A stretch of DNA of 64,000 bases from Patescibacteria group bacterium. Its GTDB lineage: Bacteria; Patescibacteria; Paceibacteria; UBA9973; UBA2103. Made by a program: the position numbers and the translations under genes. Positions within the stretch are counted from its first letter, which is position 1, and the number at the start of each line of letters is the position of its first letter. The stretch spans positions 62,001 to 126,000 of the forward strand of contig SCTS01000006.1 of NCBI GenBank assembly GCA_004322365.1, written 5' to 3'. The notes beneath the pieces are model-generated. The model was not told the DNA's origin. It did not search any database and saw only the letters and a program-made list of their open reading frames with translations. Positions 40,197 through 48,502 of the stretch are shown in pieces.

Positions 40197-40309
40197 AAAA
40201 AAATAATTTTAATTACTATTTTATAAGCGTACTCTCCGATTTATAATCGTCAAGCAACCACTGTGCGTTACAGTAACCCTTGAAAAAGACCCTCAGAAAG
40301 GCTATTCTT

Positions 40310-40450
40310 TTCGGACTTGCGCAGAGAACCTAGGTTCCCCGCGCAGGCGTTCGGAAAGAAGAAACGGACACTTTGCGCTGCGAGCGAAACGCTCCCCGCG
40401 CAGGCGTTCGGAAAGAATACTCACGCAGAGCGTGGACATTCTCTTCCTCA
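40310..40450. repeat. tRNA-Val upstream repeats: constant flank, changing hairpin
   Basis: The flank CCCCGCGCAGGCGTTCGG (with GAAAGAA) occurs twice (40337-40360 and 40394-40417). In the first copy it is preceded by the palindrome GAGAACCTAGGTTC, in the second by GAGCGAAACGCTC, so the hairpin differs while the flank is kept. A third partial copy contains GCAGAGCGTGG. No gene is seen in 40197-40454. Confidence 0.6.
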
Positions 40451-40454
40451 CTTT

Positions 40455-40527
40455 GCGCGGTTAGCTCAGTTGGTAGAGCGCGTCATTGACGTTGACGATG
40501 TCGGGGGTTCGAATCCCTCACCGCGCA
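40455..40527 (+). tRNA. tRNA-Val (GAC anticodon)
   Basis: Acceptor GCGCGGT pairs with ACCGCGC, discriminator A. The anticodon loop TTGACGT gives GAC in a CGTCA/TGACG stem; T-arm GGGGGTTCGAATCCCTC. CCA is not encoded. The start codon of the next gene lies 4 nt after the discriminator base. Confidence 0.95.
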
Positions 40528-40531
40528 CAAA

Positions 40532-41338
40532 ATGAATCTTGAGTCTTTAAACCCGTCTTCGAAATGGGAAGAAGAACAAATGGCAGACGGTGAAAAGTGG
40601 TTTCACACTACTATTACTGAAGTACCAGAAAATTCGCTGGTTCCAAAACACTCCACCTTACTCGTTACTGCTGAAGGTAAAAAACTATTCGCGCACAATG
40701 ATCGGCTCTTGAAGAAACTCCTAGTATACAAACGTTCGTCAAATAAGAGGAAGGCGGCGGCGCACATTCGTAAATACTTAGGTGGAGAAGGAAACGGTAG
40801 CGTGTATGCAGTCGGGAGAACCGGTGTTGCCATCAAAGAGGCAGGGACTCAACAATCAGTCCATTGGGCACTTGAGAGAATGGACGGCTTGTATCGAGCC
40901 ATCGAAAATGGGAAACGAAATAAACTCATTCCTGAGTGGATAGGACTTCCGAAACATTATGGGTACCTCATCCCTCCCATTTCAGCCGAAGATCAAAGAC
41001 AATACATGCTGATGCAACAAATAGATGGCGGGGTTACCATTGAGGACATTCGTTCACTTTCCTCTGGCACCAGCGAAGATAGGGAGCGTATTCAGAATCG
41101 ACTTGGTACTCCCTTAACACAAACTGAGATTCAAGGAATCGAAGAACAGTGGAAAAAATTAGAAGGTTTTCTGAACACTGCGATAGTGCAAGCAAATACA
41201 AGCAAAGGTGTTGACGAGCAAAGAACCTTTAAGCAAATGGTCCCAGACTTTCATGAAGGCAATGTACTTATTGAGAGAGTCAAATTTCCGAAACGAAATG
41301 GGGACGAACCATTTAAATTGTGGGCTATTGACCAATAA
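40532..41338 (+). CDS. kinase-fold-like protein, unknown
   Basis: 268 residues. The glycine-rich strand LGGEGNGSVYAVG followed by VAIKEAGT resembles the protein-kinase P-loop and Lys, and V-P-D-F-H-E-G-N-V-L-I-E resembles the catalytic-loop H-x-D/N signature, ending with L-W-A-I-D-Q at the C-terminus. This suggests a small eukaryotic-like kinase fold, aminoglycoside-phosphotransferase-like or RIO-type. Activity is unproven since the DFG is absent. The start is 4 nt after tRNA-Val, so it is likely released with that tRNA. Confidence 0.55.
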   Translation: MNLESLNPSSKWEEEQMADGEKWFHTTITEVPENSLVPKHSTLLVTAEGKKLFAHNDRLLKKLLVYKRSSNKRKAAAHIRKYLGGEGNGSVYAVGRTGVAIKEAGTQQSVHWALERMDGLYRAIENGKRNKLIPEWIGLPKHYGYLIPPISAEDQRQYMLMQQIDGGVTIEDIRSLSSGTSEDRERIQNRLGTPLTQTEIQGIEEQWKKLEGFLNTAIVQANTSKGVDEQRTFKQMVPDFHEGNVLIERVKFPKRNGDEPFKLWAIDQ

Positions 41339-43114
41339 CTATTCCTGCAAAAACCCTCCCGCCTGATGATTCCAAAGTTCTGAGTAGGTGCCACCTAAAT
41401 TCACTAATTCCTCATGACTACCCTCTTCAATTATCTTCCCTCTATCCATAACAATAATGCGATCCATTTCACGCAGAGTTGAAAGTCGGTGTGCAATCGC
41501 AATAACCGTCTTTCCTTTCATGAGCTCCTTTAAAGCGTCCTGAATGGCAACCTCGCTTTCACTATCCAAAGAAGCAGTCGCCTCATCCATAAGGAGAATG
41601 GGCGCATTTTTGAGAATCGCTCGTGCTATCGCAATTCTCTGACGCTCACCACCTGAAAGCTTCACACCTCGCTCTCCAACGAGTGACCCATATCCCTCTT
41701 CAAGCCGTTTAATAAAATCATCAGCTTGTGCGAGGCGTGCTGCCTCCTCTATTTCTGCCTGCGATGCGTCAGGCTTTCCGTAGGCTATGTTTTCGCTAAT
41801 AGTGCGGTGAAAGAGCAATGGTTCCTGTGGCACCACCGATATACCACAACGGAGACTATCTTGAGTAACTGAAGCTATATCGGTGCCATCAATCATAACT
41901 GCTCCGCTGTTAAGTTCATGATGTCGAAGGAGAATACGCATTAAGGTCGACTTACCTGCACCACTTCTTCCTACGATACCTACGCGCTGTCCTGCTGGTA
42001 TGAAAAGATTAAGTTTTTCAAAAATCGGGATATCACCATATTTAAAACTTACGTCTTTAAGATGTATCTCACCAACGGAAATACTACAGGTGCTCGCATT
42101 AGCAATATCAGCAATTTCATGCGGTGCGACTATTTCTCGAAGACTCTCTTCTACTTCACCCCATGTATTAGACATGCGGTTTATGTTGTTACCCAGACTC
42201 TGTAAGTGACCTTCTATTCTAAATATAACCGTAATGACAAGGATGATATCTCCGAGAGATATAATTCCACTGTGCATAAAAAGCACCGCAATAAAAAGCA
42301 TGGCGCTACCAAAAATAAACTGAAGGATGTTGTTGAGCACGAGGACATATTCACTAAAACCCCAGTTCTTAAGTCCAGCTACTCGGCGTTCCAATATTGC
42401 ATCCTTAAAGTTATCCATTTCAAATTCACGCCTAGCATACTCCTGCATCGTGGTGATATTGGAAAGAAGATCAACTGTCATGCCAGTCAATTTAGTTTCA
42501 AGAGCTTGTGCGTGCATGGAAAGTGGCCGACGCTTACGCGCAAAATACATATTGATTACAACAACGGTGAGTAGCCATACAAAAAGAATCGAGGCAATAA
42601 TGGGAGAAACGAAAAAAGCAATAATCAAACTCACTATGGATGCCACAATAAGCTCAAGAAAATCCCAAAGCACTTTTTCAACTATTTCGAGCATACCTCC
42701 TCCTGCCTGACTAATTTTATTTGCAATAGAACCTGCAAACCTATCGGAAAAATACGCACGACTGTGAAGCGTCACATACGATGTGAGTGTCTGGCGGGCC
42801 GTTGCTCGCGCACCAGTTGCCCAACGCATTCCCGCGAATCCTGAAATGCGCCAAAACGCTTTTGCGAGAAACAGGAAAAGAACTAACATGCCGCATGCCA
42901 ACGCTAATTCCTCGTACGAACCACCAACTGATAAAGCGGCAGCGGCATTTGCTATCAGCTTAAATACATATGCGATGCTGGCCGAAAGTGAGCCTGCAAT
43001 AATAACAGCGATGAGCGCTATCGTTGCCGGCTTCCAATACGGTCGTGAGCAAAAGAGGAAAAAGTGGAGAGGATTTGTGTCTTTAGGAAAGTCTTCACGC
43101 CAGAGGGATTTCAT
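41339..43114 (-). CDS. ABC transporter, ATP-binding and permease protein (MsbA-like)
   Basis: 591 residues. A six-helix permease domain (residues about 30-330) is followed by an ABC domain with Walker A GRSGAGKST, Q-loop VVPQEPLLF, signature LSGGERQRIA, Walker B ILLMDEATASLDSES and the H-loop IAIAHRLSTL. It is a half-transporter, expected to dimerise and export lipids, peptides or drugs. Substrate is unknown. It is downstream of orn on the same strand, with a hairpin between. Confidence 0.93.
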   Translation of the reverse strand: MKSLWREDFPKDTNPLHFFLFCSRPYWKPATIALIAVIIAGSLSASIAYVFKLIANAAAALSVGGSYEELALACGMLVLFLFLAKAFWRISGFAGMRWATGARATARQTLTSYVTLHSRAYFSDRFAGSIANKISQAGGGMLEIVEKVLWDFLELIVASIVSLIIAFFVSPIIASILFVWLLTVVVINMYFARKRRPLSMHAQALETKLTGMTVDLLSNITTMQEYARREFEMDNFKDAILERRVAGLKNWGFSEYVLVLNNILQFIFGSAMLFIAVLFMHSGIISLGDIILVITVIFRIEGHLQSLGNNINRMSNTWGEVEESLREIVAPHEIADIANASTCSISVGEIHLKDVSFKYGDIPIFEKLNLFIPAGQRVGIVGRSGAGKSTLMRILLRHHELNSGAVMIDGTDIASVTQDSLRCGISVVPQEPLLFHRTISENIAYGKPDASQAEIEEAARLAQADDFIKRLEEGYGSLVGERGVKLSGGERQRIAIARAILKNAPILLMDEATASLDSESEVAIQDALKELMKGKTVIAIAHRLSTLREMDRIIVMDRGKIIEEGSHEELVNLGGTYSELWNHQAGGFLQE

Positions 43115-43129
43115 ATGTTTGTATGCTTC

Positions 43130-43172
43130 GCGCTACTCCTCCGATTAATCGGAGGAGTAGCGCTTTTTATTT
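43130..43172 (+). terminator. hairpin between orn and the ABC transporter
   Basis: GCGCTACTCCTCCGATT / AATCGGAGGAGTAGCGC is a 17-bp perfect stem followed by TTTTTATTTTT on the plus strand. In the minus-strand direction of orn and the ABC gene there is no T-run. It may therefore block antisense transcription or stabilise mRNA more than end the operon. Confidence 0.65.
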
Positions 43173-43727
43173 TTATATTTTCAGAAAATGTTTCCGATAA
43201 AATTTTAATTCTTCTATTGATTGAAGGATGTCATCTTTGGCGCGGTGCTTTTTCTCACCTCGCGATGACCTCCACTCTTCATATACTTCGGGCTTCCAAC
43301 GCTCCGCAAGTCCTTTTAAGGTTGAGACATCAATGCAACGATAGTGGAGATAGGAATCAAGAGTAGGCATATGAAGACGTAAAAACATCCTATCCATATG
43401 TATGGAATTTCCACACAGCGGGCTCGATTGTGGGGCAGTGTGTGCCTCAACAAATGCAAGTACCTCCCTTTCAGCCTGTTCGGTGGTAATCACGCTCGAA
43501 ACGGAAGATTCAATAATTCCACTTTTTTTGTGAATTTCTAATACATCCGACGGGATATTTTCAAAAACCACTGAATCAGCGTGAATGATGATATCAGGAC
43601 CTTCAGCGACAACAGTAAGGTTAGTGTCAGTAATAACCACCGCAATTTCTATAATTGAGTCTTTGGTAACGTCCACCAAAGACGTCATTTCGAGGTCCAT
43701 CCATACAAGGAGGTCGTTTCTTTGCAT
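43173..43727 (-). CDS. orn: oligoribonuclease
   Basis: 184 residues from the Met at 43727. DEDDh exonuclease: WMDLEMTSL (Asp and Glu), CGNSIHMDRMFLR (Asp), and HRAKDDILQSIEEL (His and Asp) in the expected order. It degrades short RNAs to mononucleotides, and is not present in all reduced genomes. The longer open frame to 43817 runs into the divergent tsaD gene and is rejected. The start codon is close to a TATTAT -10. Confidence 0.93.
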   Translation of the reverse strand: MQRNDLLVWMDLEMTSLVDVTKDSIIEIAVVITDTNLTVVAEGPDIIIHADSVVFENIPSDVLEIHKKSGIIESSVSSVITTEQAEREVLAFVEAHTAPQSSPLCGNSIHMDRMFLRLHMPTLDSYLHYRCIDVSTLKGLAERWKPEVYEEWRSSRGEKKHRAKDDILQSIEELKFYRKHFLKI

Positions 43728-43732
43728 TACGC

Positions 43733-43739
43733 TATAATA
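43733..43739. promoter_or_regulatory. overlapping divergent -10 elements for orn and tsaD
   Basis: TATAAT at 43733-43738 faces tsaD, ending 9 nt before its ATG. Its complement, shifted by one base (TATTAT, 43739-43734), lies 6 nt before the orn ATG on the other strand. Both would yield leaderless mRNAs, and the promoters cannot be occupied at the same time. Confidence 0.6.
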
Positions 43740-43747
43740 CACCGAAC

Positions 43748-44917
43748 ATGAAAATCTTAGCCATTGAGACCAGTTGCGATGAAACGGGGGTAGCAATTCT
43801 TGAGTGCGAAGGCTCATTTGAGGGCGCGTCGTTCACCATCCTCGGAAATGCCCTTTACTCGCAAGCAACCCTTCATGCTCCATACGGTGGGGTATATCCC
43901 AATCTGGCAAAACGCGAACACCAAAACAATCTTGCGCCACTTGCAACTGAGGCCCTCAAGGCAAGCGGTCTTTTGAAATCACGGACTAAAGACACTCCTG
44001 TAAATGACTCCTCTCTCGAGAATATCCGTGACCAAACATTCAAAAGCAACATAGAAGACTTTCTCGCTTCAACTGAAAAACCTGACATCGAATTCATTGC
44101 AGTAACAAAAGGCCCTGGCCTTGAGCCGGCACTCTGGACAGGTATTAATTTTGCTGAAAGCTTGGGACGAGCTTGGAATATCCCCGTCATTGGGATTGAC
44201 CACATGGAGGGACACATCTTCTCTGCGCTATTAAAAAAGCTTTCGGATTCCAGCTTTCAGCTTTCAGGGATGCAGTTTCCTATTCTTGCATTCCTCATTT
44301 CAGGTGGACATACAGAATTCGTAGTAATGAAAGAGCCTTTTGTGTATGAACACATCGGAGCAACGAGAGACGACGCCATCGGTGAAGCATTCGACAAAGT
44401 TGCACGACTCCTTGATCTTCCCTATCCAGGAGGGCCTCAGATTGCTGAAGTTGCTTCAAGGTCGCGGGCACGGGGTGAAAAAAATGAAATCTCCTTTCCT
44501 CGACCTATGGCACAAGACGATACATGCGACTTTTCTTTCTCAGGTTTAAAAACCGCAGTGCTCTATAAACTTCGTGACATGGATAAAATTGACGAGAAAG
44601 TTAAAGAACAAATAGCAGAAGCATTCGAAGATGCGGCACGCGATGTCGTAATAATAAAAACTAAACGAGCACTTGAAGCAACTGAGCCAAAAATCCTAGC
44701 GGTTGGTGGCGGTGTTTCTGCAAATACTGAAATTAAGCGCGCACTTACCGCGTTGGTAGATGAAGATTTTTCAGACATTCAACTTTTGTTCCCTGATGCA
44801 ACACTCACTGGTGATAATGCCATCATGATTGGTGTAGCTGGCTATCTCCGCCATCTATCGGGAACACATACCGCAAGCAATTTATCGGCGCTTGGGAATT
44901 TAAAGCTGGGAGAGTAA
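43748..44917 (+). CDS. tsaD: tRNA threonylcarbamoyladenosine transferase subunit TsaD
   Basis: 389 residues. It opens MKILAIETSCDETGVAIL; the metal-binding pair lies in YGGVYPNLAKREHQNNL and IDHMEGHIFSAL; the ATP-site loops include LISGGHTEFV and ISGG-type LAVGGGVSANTEIKRAL. It transfers the threonylcarbamoyl group to A37. It carries extra residues: one insertion (SRTKDTPVNDSSLENIRDQ) around 80-100 and another at about 166-177 where the DNA is a heptad array. valS follows after 11 bp. Confidence 0.93.
   Translation: MKILAIETSCDETGVAILECEGSFEGASFTILGNALYSQATLHAPYGGVYPNLAKREHQNNLAPLATEALKASGLLKSRTKDTPVNDSSLENIRDQTFKSNIEDFLASTEKPDIEFIAVTKGPGLEPALWTGINFAESLGRAWNIPVIGIDHMEGHIFSALLKKLSDSSFQLSGMQFPILAFLISGGHTEFVVMKEPFVYEHIGATRDDAIGEAFDKVARLLDLPYPGGPQIAEVASRSRARGEKNEISFPRPMAQDDTCDFSFSGLKTAVLYKLRDMDKIDEKVKEQIAEAFEDAARDVVIIKTKRALEATEPKILAVGGGVSANTEIKRALTALVDEDFSDIQLLFPDATLTGDNAIMIGVAGYLRHLSGTHTASNLSALGNLKLGE
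44238..44270 (+). repeat. heptad units inside the tsaD coding sequence
   Basis: AGCTTTC, GGATTCC, AGCTTTC, AGCTTTC, AGGG run in 7-bp phase within tsaD and translate as KLSDSSFQLSG. In typical TsaD the loop between EGHI...L and PF..L..SGGHT is shorter, so the array appears to be an in-frame insertion of about 10 residues. Confidence 0.65.
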
Positions 44918-44928
44918 CATTCTCTATT

Positions 44929-47094
44929 ATGGATCCAAAATTCCTACAACCATATAATTCAAAAGAAACGGAAGAGGCTATCTATACACGTTGGGAAGAA
45001 AGTGGCTATTTCAATCCTGACAATCTACCTGCCCTGAACGGAGTAGAAGGGTCGCAAGAACGCACAGAGCCATTTTCAATGGTACTTCCCCCGCCAAATG
45101 TTACCGGCATTCTCCATATGGGCTCAGCATTGATGCTCGTTATTGAAGATATACTTATTCGCCACGCTCGCATGAGTGGCAAAAAAACACTCTGGATTCC
45201 TGGCGCCGACTCTGCTGCAATCGCTACTCAATCAAAAGTCGAAGGAGAGATTTATAAGAAAGAGAAAAAAACCCGCCATGACCTCGGACGAGATGAACTT
45301 TTAAAACGAATAGATGTATTCGTAAAAGAGAGCGAAAAAACTATTGTTGAGCAAATGAAACGTGTCGGCGCCTCATTAGATTTTTCTCGCTATGCCTACA
45401 CTATGGATAGCGCGAGATACCATGCCGTCATGGAGGCCTTTGTACGAATGTACAATGCTGGTCTCATTTATCGCGGATACCGAATCGTAAACTGGGACCC
45501 AAAACTCCAAACTACTGTTTCGGATGATGAAATGGACTATGTAGAAGAGTCCGTTCCATTCTACTATTTCAAATACGGACCATTTGTCATCGGCACGGTA
45601 CGACCTGAAACAAAGTTTGGTGATAAATATGTTGTGATGCATCCAGAAGATGCTCGCTATAAAGAATGGAAGCATGGTCAGACATTTGATCTTGAGTGGA
45701 TAAACGGCCCCATCACCGCAACGATAATCAAAGACGAAGCAGCTGATATGGAAATGGGTTCAGGAGTTATGACTATTACACCCGCGCACTCGGTAGTGGA
45801 CTTCGAGATTGCGAAGCGCCATGGGCTTGATATAGAGCAAGTCATAGACGACCGCGGACTTCTCCTTCCTATAGCAGGAGAATTTCAAGGTAATCACATC
45901 AAAAAAGCTCGTCCGCTAATCATTGAGAAGCTCAAAGCAAAAGGGCTCATTGATAAAATTGATGAGAAATATGTCCACAACATCGCAACAAACAGCCGTG
46001 GCGGAGGCATTATAGAGCCTCAAATAAAGCGTCAATGGTTTGTCGGGGTCAATACCGAGTTTGAAAAAAATGGAAAGAAAACGACCCTGAAGAAAATGAT
46101 GCGAGAGACTGTGGAGAGCAAGGCAGTAGACATTACACCTGAGAGATACGAAAAAACATACTTCCACTGGATAGATAACCTCCGAGATTGGTGTATTTCA
46201 CGCCAAATATGGTTCGGGCATCGTATTCCAGTATGGTACCGAGGTGAAGAAACATATGTCGGAGTCACTGCACCCGAAGGTGCGGGATGGGAGCAAGATT
46301 CTGACACACTCGACACATGGTTTTCCGCTGGATTATGGACATTCTCTACACTTGGCTGGCCTAATGAGACAAAAGATTTAAAAACTTTCCACCCCACTTC
46401 AATTCTAGAAACTGGATACGATATTCTCTTCTTCTGGGTAGCCCGCATGATTCTCATGAGTGGATTCCTCCTCGATGAGGTACCGTTCAAAAAAGTCTAT
46501 CTTCATGGATTAGTTCGTGACGGACAAGGGCGAAAGATTTCAAAATCCCTAGGCAACAACATTGACCCATTAGACATGGCAGCGAAATACGGCATGGATG
46601 CAGTACGCGTTTCTTTGATTGCTGGCATGGCACCAGGAACCGATAGTAAAATTTCTGAAGAAAAAATTCGCGGATATAAAAATTTTGCAAATAAAATTTG
46701 GAACATTGCTCGCTTCGTACTTGAGAATGGTGGCGGAAGCACGCCAAACGCTCCCTATACAAAAGAAGATGCACTATTAGCCACAGAAGTAACCGAAATA
46801 GCAAAAAATGTTTCTGAACACATCGAAAAATTTAGAATCGACCTTGCCTTCGATATTTTGTACCACTTCATCTGGCACCGATTCGCAGATGAAATAATTG
46901 AAGCATCAAAACCAATACTCAAGGGAGCTAGCGAAGAAGAGAAAGCATCTCGACAAAAACTCCTCTACGAAACACTGCAATGCTTCCTGAAGCTCCTCCA
47001 CCCATTCATGCCATTCGTAACTGAAGAGATATGGACATACCTTCCTCAAAAGGAAACTGAATTATTGATAGTGGCTCCCTGGCCAGAGGGTTAG
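44929..47094 (+). CDS. valS: valyl-tRNA synthetase, compact form
   Basis: 721 residues, against about 950 in E. coli. It has the HIGH-type motif in PPPNVTGILHMGSAL, the catalytic-core WCISRQIWFGHRIPVWY and the KMSKS-type GRKISKSLGNNIDPL. The CP1 editing insert appears reduced but retains TVRPETKFGDKYVVMHP. The C-terminal coiled coil is absent: the protein ends after an anticodon-binding domain at FVTEEIWTYLPQ. A short ValRS is common in reduced bacteria. It forms an operon with tsaD. Confidence 0.93.
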   Translation: MDPKFLQPYNSKETEEAIYTRWEESGYFNPDNLPALNGVEGSQERTEPFSMVLPPPNVTGILHMGSALMLVIEDILIRHARMSGKKTLWIPGADSAAIATQSKVEGEIYKKEKKTRHDLGRDELLKRIDVFVKESEKTIVEQMKRVGASLDFSRYAYTMDSARYHAVMEAFVRMYNAGLIYRGYRIVNWDPKLQTTVSDDEMDYVEESVPFYYFKYGPFVIGTVRPETKFGDKYVVMHPEDARYKEWKHGQTFDLEWINGPITATIIKDEAADMEMGSGVMTITPAHSVVDFEIAKRHGLDIEQVIDDRGLLLPIAGEFQGNHIKKARPLIIEKLKAKGLIDKIDEKYVHNIATNSRGGGIIEPQIKRQWFVGVNTEFEKNGKKTTLKKMMRETVESKAVDITPERYEKTYFHWIDNLRDWCISRQIWFGHRIPVWYRGEETYVGVTAPEGAGWEQDSDTLDTWFSAGLWTFSTLGWPNETKDLKTFHPTSILETGYDILFFWVARMILMSGFLLDEVPFKKVYLHGLVRDGQGRKISKSLGNNIDPLDMAAKYGMDAVRVSLIAGMAPGTDSKISEEKIRGYKNFANKIWNIARFVLENGGGSTPNAPYTKEDALLATEVTEIAKNVSEHIEKFRIDLAFDILYHFIWHRFADEIIEASKPILKGASEEEKASRQKLLYETLQCFLKLLHPFMPFVTEEIWTYLPQKETELLIVAPWPEG

Positions 47095-47215
47095 CCTCTA
47101 GCTTTCAGGTTCTAGGTTCTAGCTCTTTAACTTCTTTGAAGGCTTTTCCTTCCTGTAACCTGTAACCTCAATGATCCCTTCGGATCCGATGAGGCATCGC
47201 CTAAACCCTAATTCA
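47094..47215. repeat. heptad array R8 with GATCCCT element
   Basis: Right after the valS stop, units AGCTTTC, AGGTTCT, AGGTTCT, AGCTCTT. Then, beyond a spacer containing GAAGG/CCTTC words, come CTGTAAC CTGTAAC units and GATCCCTTCGGATCCGATGA, with a GATGAGGCATC hairpin and CTAAACCCTAA. Confidence 0.75.
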
Positions 47216-47232
47216 GGCGTTAGAATACTTAT

Positions 47233-47970
47233 ATGTTCTCTTTTCTTATGAGCACTCAGTCAGCGTTCGCTGCATTCTTCCTGAGTTTGATACCGGTACT
47301 CATTTGGCTTACCTTTTGGCTCTTTGAAGACTCGAAGCGCCCCGAACCACGCAAACTCATCTTCTTAGCATTTGTCTCGGGCATGGTGGGAGTTCTCATC
47401 GTGCTTCCCTTTCAACAAGTAGCTGCTACATATCTCACTATGAGTTTTCCACTCATCCTTATATGGGCAGGAATTGAAGAAGTTACAAAATTTTTGATTG
47501 CGTATGTAATGATTCTCCGAAAGCGTGATGCTGATGAACCTATTGATTTTCCAATATACCTCATTACTGTTGCGCTAGGTTTTGCCGCACTCGAAAATAC
47601 ACTTTTTATTTTTAATCCCCTAGCTAACGGACAAATCTTTGAAGGTTTGGTTTCTGGAAACCTCCGCTTTATTGGTGCAACACTGGTACATGTGCTTTCA
47701 TCATCGGTGATTGGTGGAGCACTCGCATTTGCATATTATCGCGAACGAATTCAAAAAATTTGGTACGGAGTCATAGGAGTTATCCTCGCGATTCTATTGC
47801 ATGCATTCTTTAATTTCCTTATAATCATTAGTGGATCAGGTGCCACACTCACGGTTTTTCTAGGCGTGTGGTTTGGTATCATTTTCGTACTACTTGCACT
47901 TGAACGCATCAAAAGCCTAGCCCGTCCACTCTGGTGGGAAAAGATATTTATGAGAAGAAGAAACCAATAA
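47233..47970 (+). CDS. PrsW-family intramembrane metalloprotease
   Basis: 245 residues, about eight membrane helices. The family motifs are all present: GIEEVTKFLIAY (E-E-x-x-K), LGFAALENTLF (E-N), LVHVLSSS and LLHAFFNF (H-x-x-F-N). PrsW in Bacillus cleaves the anti-sigma factor RsiW; the ECF sigma at 60.3 kb would be a candidate downstream target, though there is no evidence here. Start at 47233 follows heptad array R8. Confidence 0.88.
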   Translation: MFSFLMSTQSAFAAFFLSLIPVLIWLTFWLFEDSKRPEPRKLIFLAFVSGMVGVLIVLPFQQVAATYLTMSFPLILIWAGIEEVTKFLIAYVMILRKRDADEPIDFPIYLITVALGFAALENTLFIFNPLANGQIFEGLVSGNLRFIGATLVHVLSSSVIGGALAFAYYRERIQKIWYGVIGVILAILLHAFFNFLIIISGSGATLTVFLGVWFGIIFVLLALERIKSLARPLWWEKIFMRRRNQ

Positions 47971-47983
47971 TCATTTTAGTACT

Positions 47984-48460
47984 ATGGCAAAAAAACCCTC
48001 ATTCTTTGATCGACTTACTGGTGCGAACTTCGACAACGACTTCGATACCTTTGAAGAAAAAACATCGGTACAAAATAACTCATATGATGAAGACAGCGGG
48101 CCCATTACTGTTCCTGAACGCGAAGAGCCAGGTGCCGCACAGCTTACCGTTGATGTATACCAGAATGATTCAGATATCATGATCCGTGCACTCGTTGCAG
48201 GGGTACGACCAGAAGACTTGGATATTGCCATCACCAGAGACATGGTGACTATACAGGGAAAGCGCGTTGACCAGAAAGAAGTGAGCGAAGATGGGTATGT
48301 GTATCGAGAGCTCTATTGGGGAGCATTTGCACGAACCATTGTCCTTCCTGCTGAAATTGATGTCGACTCAGCTGAGGCGAGTGAAAAACACGGCCTCCTT
48401 ACACTCAAACTTCCAAAAATAAACAAGAACCGTCAAACAAAGCTCAAAGTGAAAGGTTAA
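47984..48460 (+). CDS. Hsp20 small heat-shock protein
   Basis: 158 residues. The alpha-crystallin domain is clear from IRALVAGVRPEDLDIAITRDMVTIQGKR to YRELYWGAFARTIVLPAEIDVDSAEASEKHGLLTLKLPK. The N-terminal 50 residues are polar and variable, and the C-terminus lacks a clear I-x-I/V motif. It holds unfolded proteins for ClpB and DnaK. It is 13 bp after the PrsW gene and ends at a strong terminator. Confidence 0.93.
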   Translation: MAKKPSFFDRLTGANFDNDFDTFEEKTSVQNNSYDEDSGPITVPEREEPGAAQLTVDVYQNDSDIMIRALVAGVRPEDLDIAITRDMVTIQGKRVDQKEVSEDGYVYRELYWGAFARTIVLPAEIDVDSAEASEKHGLLTLKLPKINKNRQTKLKVKG

Positions 48461-48463
48461 ATA

Positions 48464-48493
48464 AAAAAACCGCCCTTTAAGGGCGGTTTTTTT
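48464..48493 (+). terminator. intrinsic terminator after Hsp20
   Basis: AAAAAACCGCCCTT / AAGGGCGGTTTTTTTA is a compact 8-bp GC stem with a U tract, 4 bp after the Hsp20 stop. The A tract makes it usable for the facing PGI gene as well. Confidence 0.9.
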
Positions 48494-48502
48494 ATTGGTA
48501 CC

